A stretch of 29,560 nt of DNA, taken from the NCBI GenBank assembly GCA_009602735.1, contig WELA01005835.1:8153-37712 (forward strand). The letters run 5' to 3'. This document shows positions 16,809 through 27,904 of the stretch, piece by piece; position 1 is the first letter of the stretch; each line of letters starts with the position of its first letter. Position numbers and translations under genes: made by a program. This DNA is from Mesotaenium endlicherianum (taxonomy: Eukaryota > Streptophyta > Zygnematophyceae > Zygnematales > Mesotaeniaceae). The notes under the pieces were generated by a model, which was not told the origin of the DNA, did not search any database, and was given only the letters and a program-made list of their open reading frames with translations.

Positions 16809-17583
16809 TTGGGGCACCGCAATACCAATCTTCGTTTCCTACCCCTCGATCTCGCATAGGGAGATGGTCGTCACTGGCCCGTGCCTCGTGTATTAACCAA
16901 TCACTTGCAAGTTCTTAACCCATATACAGATAACTAATCCGGCCAGCCTCCCGGATGAAATTCCACCCGGCATTTCGTTATGTAACTATTTACATCCTCA
17001 GACCTTCAAAGTGTCTGGCGGACCTCGAGCTTTAAGAGCCCCAACGGGCTTTAAGAGCCCTACGGGCAAGAGCCCCGACGGGCTCAGAGCTTGACGGGCT
17101 AAGCCCCTGTTGGGCTTGGGCCCGTTGGAGTTAGGCCCTGACGGCCTTTACAGCCCACAGGCTAACAGCCCTTTAGAGTTGACAGCCCACGCGGCCGTCA
17201 GTCACCTTGGTGTTGACAGACCACTGGTAGGCGCATACACGCTTCGCAAACTGGGATTCACTTGACCCCGTGGTATTTATATTTAATTGTCGAGCTGAAG
17301 AATTCGACGAGACTTTTCATGTGCCTCATAACTCTGGCGCTAGATGACTTTTTAACAATGCCAATCGGAGATTCTGCTGGCGACACTTTCAGAAGGAACG
17401 AAAACGGTTGGCGTGACTTGACATTTGACATCTTGTGCACTTAATCATTCTGTTCTGATTGGCCAATGAATTTCTTAATTGCATGTAACTTCGCTTGCAA
17501 GCGGAAAACCAGACGGAGTATTTGTATTTTTGAGCCGGAAAGTGGCAAAGTGAGGTCGAGAAATGCCTTTCTTCGCCTCCAAC
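16809..17583. other. Spacer with a cluster of GGGCT/AGCCC hairpins
   Basis: No gene supported. Between about 17030 and 17200 short inverted motifs alternate. For example, AGCCC (17037) pairs with GGGCT (17046), and GAGCCC pairs with GGGCTC around 17070-17085 with a 4-nt loop CGAC. Many related units ACGGGCT/AGAGCCC follow. Confidence 0.6.
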
Positions 17584-17588
17584 CCTTC
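17584..17588. repeat. Target site duplication, left copy, of element 3
   Basis: CCTTC precedes the 5' LTR and recurs at 24269-24273 after the 3' LTR. Confidence 0.92.
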
Positions 17589-18091
17589 TGTAGTGATTTG
17601 AGGTATTATATATTAGTATGCTTATGTTTCAATGTTTTCAAATATATTTGGAGTAGTATTGTGTGGAGTCAAGTGTGAATAGGTACTCTAGTAACTTGGT
17701 TCATGTCCTTTGAACCTTCCAAGGCATTTTCGAAGTTAGAGGAAAGACCTAGAAAAACTCCATGTGGCAAAAGTCAGATGTGCCATTTTTAGGTCAAAAG
17801 GACATGTGTACATTATTCTAGAAAGAGGTGGCAAGTTTTGGGATGTGTTGGGTGCCAACACATCAACATACACCTTCCTAGAAATTACTTATGTAGCAAG
17901 TATATAAACAAGAGCTAGAACATAGAAAGACATTCCAGAATCACTCTTGTACTTGCCAAAATCCAGAAATATATTAACTTTCAAGAAGCCATCTCTCTTT
18001 CAAGAAGCTACCACTTGTGTTCAAAGATCCTTGTCTTGAATAGATAAAGTATTCTGTTTTACTAAGTACTTTATCTATCTGTTTCACTACA
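17589..18091 (+). repeat. 5' LTR of element 3
   Basis: Starts TGTAGTGA and ends TCACTACA, a perfect 8-bp inverted terminus. The promoter-like TATATAAA lies at 17901-17908. Five of the roughly 11 differences from the 3' LTR cluster in the first 45 bases. Confidence 0.95.
17901..17908 (+). promoter_or_regulatory. TATA box of the element 3 5' LTR
   Basis: TATATAAA about 190 bp before the LTR end, conserved in the 3' LTR at 24078-24085 and in element 2. It is the probable U3 promoter for the genomic RNA. Confidence 0.6.
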
Positions 18092-18092
18092 G

Positions 18093-18104
18093 TGGTATCG
18101 GAGC
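18093..18104 (+). other. Primer binding site of element 3
   Basis: TGGTATCGGAGC, one base after the LTR; an initiator-tRNA-Met type site identical to that of element 1. Confidence 0.88.
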
Positions 18105-18128
18105 TAGGCACTTTGGTAGCACAAGAAG

Positions 18129-19409
18129 ATGGCCGATCCTCAAGACCAACAGCAAGCTTTCGAAGGAAGCCCTTCCTCTCCAAGACACCCTCCTCCAGCG
18201 CCGATGGGAGAGCCCACTCAAGAAAATCTGCAACAACAAGAAGCACCACAAGGAGGAGCACACCCTCCTCCAGCGTCGATGGGAGAGCCTACTCAAGGAA
18301 ATCTGCAACAACAAGAAGCACCACAAGGAGGAGCACCGTCAAATCCCGTGGCAGCCGCTATAGCAAAGTTGACCCCACCACAAGGAGTTCCCGCAAATGA
18401 GTGGGCAGCCTTCCTAATGACCGTCCACAACCAAGTGGGCTTGGCCACCTATGAAGCAACCGTGCAAGCGTCAAGAGAAGCTATGGCTGCCATGGTTGCC
18501 CCTATTGCGAGCAATGCTCAAAATCCAGCCCCGGCTCAAGCGCCTCCACAAGAGCCAACGAGAGCAAGGAAACTCATCAAGCCCGGCAAACCCGACACTT
18601 TCAACCCCGGGAAAGGTGCCAACCTGAATTTATGGCTCTACCAAGTGGAGACGTACCTCGCGTTCCTTGAAGTACCCGAGGAGGACTACGTTCCCTTTGC
18701 CGTTACCTTACTTAGAGGAGCAGCAACATCATGGTGGCGTAACTATCAAGCGGCTATATATCAAGCTATGGCGCACCCCATGCTCGGCCAAGAGCCCCCA
18801 CCATCATATGCAAGATGGGCAGATTTTCGTGAGGCCCTCAAGAAGCAATTCATGCCCATCAATGCGGAGAAGATTGCCCGAGGAAAGCTCCACCATCTCA
18901 AGCAAACGACGTCCGTTCAAGAGTATACATCCAGATTTCACGCCCTCACTCTTGAGATCCCCAACATGTCTCTCGAGGAGAAGATTGACCGTTACATCTT
19001 TGGCCTCAAACCCAAGGTGGCAAAGGAAGTGGAGTTACGCGACTTGACGGACTTCTCAAAGATCATTGAAGTGGCCCAAAAGGTGGATACCTTGGATTTC
19101 AAGCACTCCGTGCCTTCATCTTCACGGGTACCGACGACGCGGGTGTACGCAGCCCCTTCCACATCCGAATCTGGACCCACACCCATGGAAATCGGAGTTA
19201 TTAAAAGGGACCCCGCGGCTGCCCGGAAGAGTGGAAGACCCTCCAATGACACTTATGATGCAAGAAACCAGCAAGGAGTGAAAGCAAGACTCTCCCCGGC
19301 TGAAAAAGAAGCTCTCATGACGGCTGGACTATGCTTCTATTGCAAGGAAAAGGGCCATCGTGCACTTTCATGCCCCAAAAAGTTGTCAAAAAACGGACAG
19401 CGCCGGTAG
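18129..19409 (+). CDS. gag: Gag polyprotein of element 3
   Basis: A 426-codon open frame starting 24 nt after the primer site. The N-terminus is Pro/Gln-rich and contains two tandem 25-residue units (nt 18186-18260 and 18261-18335). About residues 148-330 form the Retrotrans_gag capsid region with [13 protein letters not shown] and [17 protein letters not shown] signatures. A single CCHC knuckle, [14 protein letters not shown], lies at residues 402-415 close to the end and binds element RNA. The frame stops at TAG 19407, inside the frameshift hairpin. There is no stop or frameshift within it. Confidence 0.94.
   Translation: MADPQDQQQAFEGSPSSPRHPPPAPMGEPTQENLQQQEAPQGGAHPPPASMGEPTQGNLQQQEAPQGGAPSNPVAAAIAKLTPPQGVPANEWAAFLMTVHNQVGLATYEATVQASREAMAAMVAPIASNAQNPAPAQAPPQEPTRARKLIKPGKPDTFNPGKGANLNLWLYQVETYLAFLEVPEEDYVPFAVTLLRGAATSWWRNYQAAIYQAMAHPMLGQEPPPSYARWADFREALKKQFMPINAEKIARGKLHHLKQTTSVQEYTSRFHALTLEIPNMSLEEKIDRYIFGLKPKVAKEVELRDLTDFSKIIEVAQKVDTLDFKHSVPSSSRVPTTRVYAAPSTSESGPTPMEIGVIKRDPAAARKSGRPSNDTYDARNQQGVKARLSPAEKEALMTAGLCFYCKEKGHRALSCPKKLSKNGQRR
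18186..18335 (+). repeat. 75-bp tandem duplication inside gag
   Basis: Two adjacent 75-bp units differ at about 3 positions and keep the frame, giving a repeated 25-residue block containing MGEPTQ and [11 protein letters not shown]. It probably arose by a recent slippage or recombination event. Confidence 0.88.
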
Positions 19410-22400
19410 GCCAGGAGCCTACCACCCCAAGACCCACTTCACGAGAAGGCAACACGCCAAGTGAGGTGGAGACCCCCGTTGAAGACGACGTTCCAGCCCC
19501 AATGAGTTTGAGAGGTTACCTTGGAGGAGAGAAGGTCCACATCTTGGTGGATAGCGGAGCTCAAGGCAACTTCATTGCTGCAGATTTTGCCACCAAGCAC
19601 GGTATTACTATGCGAACTCTTGACCACGACGAGGAGATTATGATGCCCGATGGATTCTCCTATACTACCCCTTCCAAGAAGACGTACCCCTTGGCACTCT
19701 CTATCAAGTCCTTCAAGGATAGAGTAGTGTTCTCCCCCATGCAATTGGGCAAGTACGACGTCATCCTAGGGACGCCTTGGTTGACCAAGCACAACCCCCA
19801 AGTTGATTGGAGGACCGGTACTATCAAGATCAAGAATGACATCACTTCAAGAATCTGTATTTTGCGCGCAATCCAGAATATCCAGACCCAAGACATCCAG
19901 AAGCCGGCACACGAGATACTATTGTCCGCCCTCCAACTCAAGAGACTTGTGAGGAAGGGACACGAGCTTCTTTTGGCCTTGATCACGCCAAAAGACATCA
20001 AGAAAGACATCGAGAGTCAAGAAGGCAGCCCCGTTCCCAAGGAGATACAAGAAGTCTTTGAGGACTACAAAGAAGTGTTCTCCCCGGAATTGCCCAAGGG
20101 CCTACCCCCCAAAAGATTCGTAGACCACAAGATAGAGTTGGAGCCCGGAAGCAAGCCCATCTCTCGGCCTACGTTCAAAATGTCATACACGGAGCTAGAC
20201 GAAGTCAAGAAGCAAATCAAGGAGCTACTGGAGCATGGCTTCATTCGACCTAGCAAGTCGCCATTTGGAGCCCCGGTGCTATTTGTCAAGAAGAAAGATG
20301 GTACCTTGAGGATGTGTGTGGACTATCGCGCCCTCAACAAGATCACCATCAAGAATCGATACCCGCTGCCGCGCATGGATGAGCTCATGGACCGGCTGGT
20401 TGGAGCCAAGTACTTCACGAAGATTGACTTACGGAGCGGCTACCACCAGATTCGCATCGCAGAACCGGACATAGAGAAGACGGCATTCAGGACAAGATAT
20501 GGACATTTTGAGTTCATGGTCCTGCCATTTGGACTCACCAACGCGCCAGCAACTTTCATGACTATGATGAACACCATATTTCAGCCCATGTTGGACAGAT
20601 TTGTGGTGGTATTCATCGATGACATCCTTATCTACAGCAAGACCCTTGAAGAGCATGCGAGACACTTGAAAGAAGTCCTTGAAGTATTGAAGCAAAACAA
20701 GCTGTTTGCGAAGGAGTCAAAATGCGAGTTTGCCAAACAAGAAGTGGAGTTCCTAGGTCTCCACGTGACTGCTGATGGCATCAAGATAGACCCCAAGAAG
20801 ACCACGGTGGTGGAGGAATGGCCAACCCCCACGACCAAGAAAGAACTCCAGTCATTCTTGGGATTTGCCAATTGGTACAGAAAATTCATCCAAGGCTTCT
20901 CGCACATAGCAGCCCCCCTGACAGATCTACTCAAGAAGGACAGGCTATATACATGGACCGAGAAAGAGGAAGAGGCATTTCAAGAGTTAAAGCGAAGATT
21001 GACCACATCCCCGGTGCTCACACTCCCAAGTCCAAACCCAGATTGGCCCTTCCACGTCATCACCGATGCATCTTCCTATGCAATAGGAGCAATCCTGCTT
21101 CAAGACCAAGGCAAGGGACTGCAGCCCATCGCCTACGAGTCAAGGAAGCTAAATCCAGCCGAGCAAAATTATACAACCACGGAGCGAGAGGCATTGGCGA
21201 TTGTACATGCCTTGAAGGTTTGGCGCTGCTACGTTGAAGGACGCAAAGTACTGGTCACCACGGACCACGAGGCGTTAAAGCACCTCCAGACGCAGCCGTA
21301 TCTCTCAAGGAGACAAGCAAGATGGAGCGGATACTTGCAACAATACAACATCACGATTCAGTACCAGCCCGGCAAGACAAACCCGGCTGACCCCCTCTCA
21401 AGACTGCAATTAAATGCAGTGATGGTATCCCTGAAGACAGATCTGGAAGCTCGATTTTCAGCCGCCTATGAAAGAGACCCTTACTACAAGAACGGAGAAG
21501 CAGCCTTGGACCCATGCAAGAAGCAAGAAGGCAATTATTGGGTGAGGCAAGATACGGGCCAGAGATGTGTTCCTAATGACTTAGACCTCCGGCTCTTGCT
21601 TCTACGAGAAGCACACGACAACCCTCTTGGAGGACACTTTGGAATCCTAAGGACCACGGGCGTTCTAGCTAGGACTTATTGTTGGCCAGGCATGTCTAAG
21701 CAAGTCAAGGAGTACTGCAGGAGCTGTGACACATGCCAAAGAATCAAGCCATCATCGCAAAAGGCGGGAGGACTCCTCCAACCACTACCAATCCCCGAAA
21801 GACAATGGACGGACATCTCAATGGACCTTATCGTGGACTTGCCCGTGACACCTCGAGGCCATAATGCAATACTCACGGTGGTGGACAGACTTACCAAGAT
21901 GGCTCATTTTATTCCCACGACGACTAAGGCTACAGCACCACAACTTGCAAGACTCATCTTTGACAACATCTTCCGACTCCATGGACTACCATCAAGAATT
22001 GTGTCAGATAGAGATCCAAGATTCACAAGCCATTTCTGGAAAAATCTCTTCAAGAACTTGGGTACATCGCTGGATATGTCTACTGCCTACCACCCACAAT
22101 CAGATGGGCAAACCGAGCGTATGAATCGTACCCTAAAGACCTCTCTAAAGGCCTACGTGTCTACCCTCGAGCAAGACTGGGACATGTACTTGACCCCCCT
22201 CGAGTTTGCCTACAACAACACTACGCAGGCCTCTACCCAAGAGTCCCCATTCTTCCTCAACTATGGCTTCCATCCGACCACGCCACTGAGCTTCACGGCT
22301 GGCCATGATGAAGTACCTGCAGCCACAGATTTTATGGAGACATTAGAAGCAGCCCTTACAGCAGCGAAGAAAGCTCTACAACACGCGCAAGATGCTCAAG

Positions 22401-22996
22401 CAAGAGTGGCGAACAGATCCAGAAGAGAAATTACGTACAGAGTGGGTGACAACGTGTTACTATCATCCAAGAACATTTCCCTGAACAACAGGCCTGCCGG
22501 CAGCAAGTTCTCTCCCAAGTATTTGGGACCCTTCAAGATTATCCAGCAAGTCAACCCCGTTGCTTTCAAGCTAGAACTTCCCCAGACTATGCACATCGAC
22601 CCCGTATTCCACGCTTCCCTCTTCAAGCCATATGTGCAACCCGACAACAAGTTCCCAGGACGTGTGACAACCCCACCAGCCCCAACAATAGTGGATGATC
22701 ATTTGGAGTACGAAGTGGAAGACATAGTGGCTATGAGAAATTTCAGGAGACAGCAGCAATACTTGATCAAGTGGAAAGGATATCCAGATTCGGAGAATAG
22801 TTGGGTGGCGGCGCACTACCTTGACAAAGTTCAGAGAAAGTTGAAGCGCTTCCATGCCGCCAACCCCCATCTTGGACCAGCCCCAAGTCTCTCTACTAGA
22901 AGCCCGAAGACTTCAGGGAGGCAGCCTGCCACCATCAAGAAGCAGCAGAAGACCCCTTGGAGGCAGCCTGCAAGAACAAGAAAGAGGAAAAATTGA
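19331..22996 (+). CDS. pol: Pol polyprotein of element 3 (PR-RT-RNase H-IN-chromodomain)
   Basis: The frame is open for 1221 codons in the -1 phase; translation probably enters at the heptamer 19388-19394 rather than at ATG 19331. Residues are counted from 19331. Protease has ILVDSGA with catalytic Asp 74. RT covers about 265-440 with FIDD at 428-431. RNase H is about 575-690 ([23 protein letters not shown]). The integrase zinc finger starts at His 762 and ends CDTC. The core triad is Asp 832, Asp 893 and Glu 929 (D-x35-E). A GPF-type region follows, then a chromodomain at about 1127-1175 with Tyr, Trp and Tyr cage residues (YEVEDIV, IKWKGY) and a basic tail resembling a nuclear localisation signal. 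All catalytic residues are present. Confidence 0.95.
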   Translation: MLLLQGKGPSCTFMPQKVVKKRTAPVGQEPTTPRPTSREGNTPSEVETPVEDDVPAPMSLRGYLGGEKVHILVDSGAQGNFIAADFATKHGITMRTLDHDEEIMMPDGFSYTTPSKKTYPLALSIKSFKDRVVFSPMQLGKYDVILGTPWLTKHNPQVDWRTGTIKIKNDITSRICILRAIQNIQTQDIQKPAHEILLSALQLKRLVRKGHELLLALITPKDIKKDIESQEGSPVPKEIQEVFEDYKEVFSPELPKGLPPKRFVDHKIELEPGSKPISRPTFKMSYTELDEVKKQIKELLEHGFIRPSKSPFGAPVLFVKKKDGTLRMCVDYRALNKITIKNRYPLPRMDELMDRLVGAKYFTKIDLRSGYHQIRIAEPDIEKTAFRTRYGHFEFMVLPFGLTNAPATFMTMMNTIFQPMLDRFVVVFIDDILIYSKTLEEHARHLKEVLEVLKQNKLFAKESKCEFAKQEVEFLGLHVTADGIKIDPKKTTVVEEWPTPTTKKELQSFLGFANWYRKFIQGFSHIAAPLTDLLKKDRLYTWTEKEEEAFQELKRRLTTSPVLTLPSPNPDWPFHVITDASSYAIGAILLQDQGKGLQPIAYESRKLNPAEQNYTTTEREALAIVHALKVWRCYVEGRKVLVTTDHEALKHLQTQPYLSRRQARWSGYLQQYNITIQYQPGKTNPADPLSRLQLNAVMVSLKTDLEARFSAAYERDPYYKNGEAALDPCKKQEGNYWVRQDTGQRCVPNDLDLRLLLLREAHDNPLGGHFGILRTTGVLARTYCWPGMSKQVKEYCRSCDTCQRIKPSSQKAGGLLQPLPIPERQWTDISMDLIVDLPVTPRGHNAILTVVDRLTKMAHFIPTTTKATAPQLARLIFDNIFRLHGLPSRIVSDRDPRFTSHFWKNLFKNLGTSLDMSTAYHPQSDGQTERMNRTLKTSLKAYVSTLEQDWDMYLTPLEFAYNNTTQASTQESPFFLNYGFHPTTPLSFTAGHDEVPAATDFMETLEAALTAAKKALQHAQDAQARVANRSRREITYRVGDNVLLSSKNISLNNRPAGSKFSPKYLGPFKIIQQVNPVAFKLELPQTMHIDPVFHASLFKPYVQPDNKFPGRVTTPPAPTIVDDHLEYEVEDIVAMRNFRRQQQYLIKWKGYPDSENSWVAAHYLDKVQRKLKRFHAANPHLGPAPSLSTRSPKTSGRQPATIKKQQKTPWRQPARTRKRKN
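19388..19423 (+). promoter_or_regulatory. Candidate -1 ribosomal frameshift signal, gag-pol junction of element 3
   Basis: The heptamer A AAA AAC (19388-19394) is exactly in the gag phase and is a canonical strong -1 slippery site. After a 10-nt spacer, GGTAGGC (19405-19411) pairs perfectly with GCCTACC (19417-19423) across a 5-nt loop. The gag TAG (19407-19409) lies in the stem. After the slip the ribosome reads the pol frame continuously to 22996. Confidence 0.8.
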
Positions 22997-23765
22997 CATT
23001 AGACACTCTTCTCTTCTCGCAGTTTCTGGACAGAAAACTAAAACTGCTACTGGTAATAGGTCTCTGCATAATAAATTCTGAAAATTTACCTGGCTGTAGT
23101 CCATGAGTAGCCGGTCATTTAGAGTCCAAGTTTGCTCAATTTGGAGCACTGGTGAGAGAGATATGATGCTCTAAGTAGAAGGGGGTCAGGCTGCTGGCAT
23201 TGTTAGGACAGAATATGCCTTCTGACATTGTGCCTTCCCCTGAACTTGGAATGCTCTGAAACTCAAGACTCTGGTAGAACATCTTACAGCGCCCAGTTTG
23301 AGACTTAGTTTGCAGAATTTGGAGAAGTATAGAAGGACTTATGATTTTCAGAAGTTTCTGCACAGATTTGGAGGAGTGCCTACTCTCTCAGCTCTCAACG
23401 ACACTCCAGAAATGAGAATGCTCTCAAATTTGGTGACCCGGTAGAGTTCTCCGACGCGGTCCGTCTGGCACTCGAATTTTCAGATTTGGAGCAGTTCTGT
23501 GGCCGCTATGAATTTTTGAGTTCGTGGCAGATTCTGGGCCAACTTGTACAATTTTCTTTATCATTAAGGAGTAGGCTAGCCAATAAGGTCACACCACCTA
23601 CGACCTTGCCTAGTCTACCTTACATGTGTAGCACCTGACTTGGCGCCTTTGACTAGTCCTCTTCACATGTGTGGCATCTGACTTGAAACTGTTGACTAGT
23701 TTGCTCCACATGTGTAAGACCTGACTTGACGCGCCGAGACGTCGCTTTTTCTATCGGGGGGGTGA
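22997..23765 (+). other. 3' non-coding region of element 3 with 43-bp tandem repeats and polypurine tract
   Basis: No coding frame. Three units of a 43-bp tandem repeat start at 23622, 23665 and 23708, each with the palindromic ACATGTGT core and CTGACTTG. The plus-strand primer is the G7 run at 23756-23762 plus TGA, directly before the LTR. The repeats are conserved in element 2, which suggests a role in RNA processing, packaging or transcription, but none is shown. Confidence 0.82.
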
Positions 23766-24268
23766 TGTAGTGATTTGAGTTATTATATATTAGTTTGCAT
23801 ATATTTTAATGTTTTCAAATATATTTGGAGTAGTATTGTGTGGAGTCAAGTGTGAATAGGTACTCTAGTAACTTGGTTCATGTCCTTTGAACCTTCCAAG
23901 GCATTTTCGAAGTTAGAGGAAAGACCTAGAAGAACTCCATGTGGCAAAAGTCAAATGTGCCATTTTTAGGTCAAAAGGACATGTGTACATTATTCTAGAA
24001 AGAGGTGGCAAGTTTTGGGATGTGTTGGGTGCCAACACATCAACATACACCTTCCTAGAAATTACTTATGTAGCAAGTATATAAACAAGAGCTAGAACAT
24101 AGAAAGACATGGCAGAATCACTCTTGTACTTGCCAAAATCCAGAAATATATTAACTTTCAAGAAGCCATCTCTCTTTCAAGAAGCTACCACTTGTGTTCA
24201 AAGATCCTTATCTTGAATAGATAAAGTATTATGTTTTACTAAGTACTTTATCTATCTGTTTCACTACA
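23766..24268 (+). repeat. 3' LTR of element 3
   Basis: 503 bp, same length and termini as the 5' LTR. At its first 45 bases it matches element 2 better than its own 5' partner. Confidence 0.95.
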
Positions 24269-24273
24269 CCTTC
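24269..24273. repeat. Target site duplication, right copy, of element 3
   Basis: CCTTC, identical to 17584-17588. Confidence 0.92.
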
Positions 24274-24283
24274 GCTCAAATGT

Positions 24284-24307
24284 GGCGGAGAATTGGTCTT
24301 CTCCGCC
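24284..24307. repeat. Perfect 9-bp hairpin beside the element 3 insertion
   Basis: GGCGGAGAA pairs with TTCTCCGCC across the loop TTGGTC. It lies 10 bases past the target duplication. No U-run follows it, so a terminator role is not supported. Confidence 0.6.
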
Positions 24308-26138
24308 TTGAACTGGACTTAACAAAAATGAGTTTTTGCACTAGACCCGTGTCAGAGTGGAAGCATTTCTGCTACAGTTTTGTCTTAGAATTCTCATCCC
24401 TATCCTCACTAGTCATCTGAATTGGCGACCACTTGTCCCTGACGTTAACCCAAGCGTTTTGCATTTTGCCCAAATTTGGTGCAAAGAATCGCTCGCTGTA
24501 CAAATTTTCACCATCTCTAAAGTGCTGCAGTTGCTCGTCTTTTGAGGTCTAGTCGTCCCATGGGTTGTCAGGAAGCTCCAATGTCTCACAATGTCGTAGA
24601 CTCTTGCTTGAATCAAAACCTTCCACGGCTCTACAGGGTGGTATACACGACCATTTCTTAGCTGCATTGAAACTCGCCGACTCCCTTTCCAGGTTGAGCT
24701 CGTGCAAACTCTACACGTCTCAATCTCCAACTCACTTGGGAGTTCTTGGTCATCTGAGAACCAGTTTGAAAAATTTCTCAGAAGTACAACAAAAGCACCT
24801 ACTTCTTAGCAAGTTCTTTGCCCAACTTAAAGGGTTCACAATGGACAAATTTAGTTTGTAAAAATCACGTCGAAGCAAGAAAGCACTAGAATTCAGAGAA
24901 AATTGTCCAACAAGGGCTTCATTCTACTTTCAAAAGTACAAGCTTACAAAACTCAAAATTCTTCAGCACCTATGCTGGTCTAGCTAAGCCACTTGAGCTC
25001 AGCCACGGCTGTCAGCTTTTCACTGTAAGTTGGACTTTCTCAATTCTTGCGTGCTTGATGCTGGCAGGTCCTGTGTGTGTCTGGTCAGAGTGGTCTGGGG
25101 TGGTAGGTTATTTCATTTGTTTATTACCTCATTCTTCCTAGTGAGGCACCACCATAGCCTCATTCGCGACGGATTCATTCACACGTAGCCCCTCAAAGCC
25201 ATAACAACGCTCACCCACCTTAGGACGTTCTTCTGACATTGTTAGCTCACTTCTCTTAGTTGTAGCTCGCTTATCCGTGCCCTAGCCCTTTATAAGGTTT
25301 CATAGCTCATTTTTCACTTAGTGATTAGCTTTACGCAACAGTGCCCAGTCCATTCACAGCTCATAAGCTGTGGGCTTTTCCTCCTGTTTGAGCACTTAGG
25401 TTAGTCAGTCCTTGTCCTGCCCAGGAGTAGTCCCCTCCATGCGTCACAACTGTCTTCGCCCCTGCCGATGCCTAGAGTTCTCCAATGTTCTCAGTCACGA
25501 TATCAAACGTCGACATAAGCGTGTCTTCTTGTGGCCTTGGGAACCCCTTCTCCTTTGCGCCTTCTCTCTTCTCCTTCTTTCTCCTTTGCTCCTTCGTTCT
25601 GCTTCTTGGCAAAATGTGCGACTGAAGAATGAGGGAACGTATGCAAGGCTTGTGTCTATCACAGGCACCATGCGTGCACTTTTCGCATGGCTTAACTTCC
25701 ATCAGAATGCATGCACGCCTCATTGTTGTCGCTCGTGCCAGCTTAAGTTATGTCGTGTCACTTAGCATGCATGCAAGCCTCTTTCGATCAGCGTGCACGT
25801 TTATGTGTTCTTCGAATTCATGTCTCCTTGTGTGGCAGCTCCGTCGTAGCAGCCGTGCCAATGGGCCATGGCTATGCTGGCCTGTCCTTTCAGTGTAGCA
25901 TGACTTGGCAACAGCTGAGATGGTCAATTTGTCACTCTTGCCTGATTTGGCAGCTGACTTGGCAGCTGCTGGCGTGGACCATTCGTAGGTCCTGGTGGGG
26001 TCAGCCTTGTAATTGACCTGGCTGTCAAAACCCCACCCATCGGCAAATGTCGGGTTTGACTTGTCGCGATCACTACTCATGTGTGACTGACTTAGACTTT
26101 CAACGCTGGACTTGCACATGTCAGCAGTTTGGTTGGTG

Positions 26139-26152
26139 AGTCAACGTTGACT
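26139..26152. repeat. 14-bp perfect palindrome with two TTGAC cores
   Basis: AGTCAACGTTGACT reads the same on both strands and holds a TTGAC core in each direction, the core of the W-box bound by plant WRKY factors. The functional link is inference. Confidence 0.55.
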
Positions 26153-27557
26153 GTCCGTACCTGAGGCAGCCGTGACTTGCGCGACGCGTGCTGCGCCGTC
26201 CAACTGGTAGCAGTCACGCCATTACTAAACACCACTCAACACCACGCACCACGGCAGCACCACGGAGATTAAACAATCTCGTCGAACCGGTGATTTCTGA
26301 TTAATGACGACCAGCATTGACCAGCATTCGATTCTGCTCTGAGTACCCACCTGCCGCGACCGATGTATGCCCATTATTGCCCATTGTCGATGAAGTGAAA
26401 GTGTCGGCCGGTCGACCTGCTCGTCCTTTGCCTTGTCCGCATCTGACCAATCATTTCACTTGACTATATGAGCCAACTTGCCTCCAACAACATTCTCGAC
26501 ATCAGGGAGCTCTCGAGTCTCGAAAGTCAAGTTTCACCATGTCGTGCTTCTTCATATGGCGCAAATCCTCGACAGCGCAAATATACTTGCTTTGTTTGTT
26601 ACTCGAGTCTTCTTGCCTGTGTCTACGTGAAGAGAGTGCGATACGCCCAATGGCCGCTTTCGTTTCTTAACTGTTGATCATGTGCTAAATTTCAATACGT
26701 GTGCTCTCGAAATGGGGGCCTTATTTCCCCTCATTGTGGCGTGCGCCATACGTGCATGTTCTCGTCACACTTCAGGTGTCACGATACAGGCAGCTGATCG
26801 TGAGTGCATGTCGTCACTCTTTCGATACTTTAATACCTAAAAGATGGTTAAGGCTTCACATATCGCACTTGACGGAGACAAACATCCCTGCATGCTTCTG
26901 TTGATACTTTGTGTATCGTTGACCTTTATGAAGGCTTGTAATCGAAATGCACACAAATTCCACTTGATTTCTGGCTCGCACCTCTACCCTCATTCTACTT
27001 CGTCGTAGTCACGCACTACTTTCAAACTTCACGTTACTAATTTAAGTAGATTAGAAGCAATGTGGTGGTGCCTCCACAGCTAGTACTCGGATCAATCGTT
27101 TATATATTGCGACGTCGCCAACATTGTGGCGCGAGCACGTTCCTACAATACACCCTTCCAAACATCCTCCCAGCTGCTTGCCAACAATTCTTCTGTATAA
27201 TGCTGTTTAATCACAATGTCATACTCTTACGTCCTAGCAGTCGACGTCTTATGCAGACAATGCGCTCCTCACGCTTCGGAAGGGCTTTGAAGACCAGTCT
27301 GACTTTGAGTCATGGAGTGACAGGGAGTGTGACAACCTCGAGCACCTTATTTGTTCAAAAAAGGGGAATGTGATTCAAATGTGAGTGCATCTCTCCTCCC
27401 GCCCTCTCTCATGCAGGTCATCTGCAGCTCTAGTTCGTATTCGCTTGCTCCCGCGGGCCTCAGTCATCGCTCGCGACAGAAATAAATAACATCTCCGAGC
27501 CCACATGCATGCAGTCCGACTTCCCCTCACTCCATAGCCTGCACGTTCTTTATCAGT

Positions 27558-27579
27558 CCTCTCTCTCTCTCTCTCTCAG
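27558..27579. repeat. CT microsatellite
   Basis: A run of CT dinucleotides within a pyrimidine-rich stretch. Confidence 0.7.
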
Positions 27580-27904
27580 GCTGTCAAATCTGTGCATGTT
27601 CCGTGAGCTCCTCAAATTTTCCTCCTTTTCCTCTCACCTTTGTGCCACAAGAACTCGATATTGCTTGATATTGTTTGCTGTCAGAATACTCCCTGTGTCC
27701 TTCGTATCACTAATACTTTATCAATTCTTATGGTATAACTTATTAAACATGTTTAGTAATGCGTAATAATAATACTCAGAATCACGTTAAATAAAACGCC
27801 CTGGCATTGCGCTGTTCAAGCTGGTTGAAGTTCACGGCGGAGAGCGCGCCCCTCCTGAGCATGCGTCGTGAGCTTCTGGAGCGCAAAGTTTGGAACCATT
27901 GTGC

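Larger units (their letters stand above)
17589..24268 (+). mobile_element. Element 3: structurally complete Ty3/Gypsy chromovirus
   Basis: A 6680-bp element with two 503-bp LTRs, perfect CCTTC duplications, primer site, open gag, open pol in the -1 frame, 3' repeats and polypurine tract. The LTRs differ at about 11 sites by eye (about 98% identical). No disabling lesion is visible in the coding regions, so it may be autonomous. It is distinct from element 1 in LTR, gag and tail, and is the same family as element 2. Confidence 0.95.
24308..27904. other. Long region without a supportable gene
   Basis: Short frames occur on both strands (up to about 123 codons, 25748-26119 minus) but none shows a recognisable domain, catalytic motif or consistent coding character. 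Visible structure is limited to a 14-bp palindrome at 26139-26152, a pyrimidine-rich stretch around 25545-25600, a possible TATA-like TATATGAG near 26465, and a CT microsatellite near 27558-27579. Part of it may be an unrecognised repeat or a gene with many introns. Confidence 0.5.

Noticed and set aside
24284..24307. Hairpin considered as a transcription terminator
   Set aside because: No following U-run, and the context is a eukaryotic retroelement flank.
24413..24730. 105-codon minus-strand frame considered as a gag fragment
   Set aside because: No zinc knuckle or capsid signature, and no flanking LTR found.
25412..25765. 117-codon frame with a Leu-rich stretch resembling a membrane helix
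   Set aside because: The hydrophobic run comes from a CTT/CTC pyrimidine tract; no other gene features.
25748..26119. 123-codon minus-strand frame in the right-hand region
   Set aside because: No recognisable domain, and other frames of similar length overlap on the plus strand; treated as chance.
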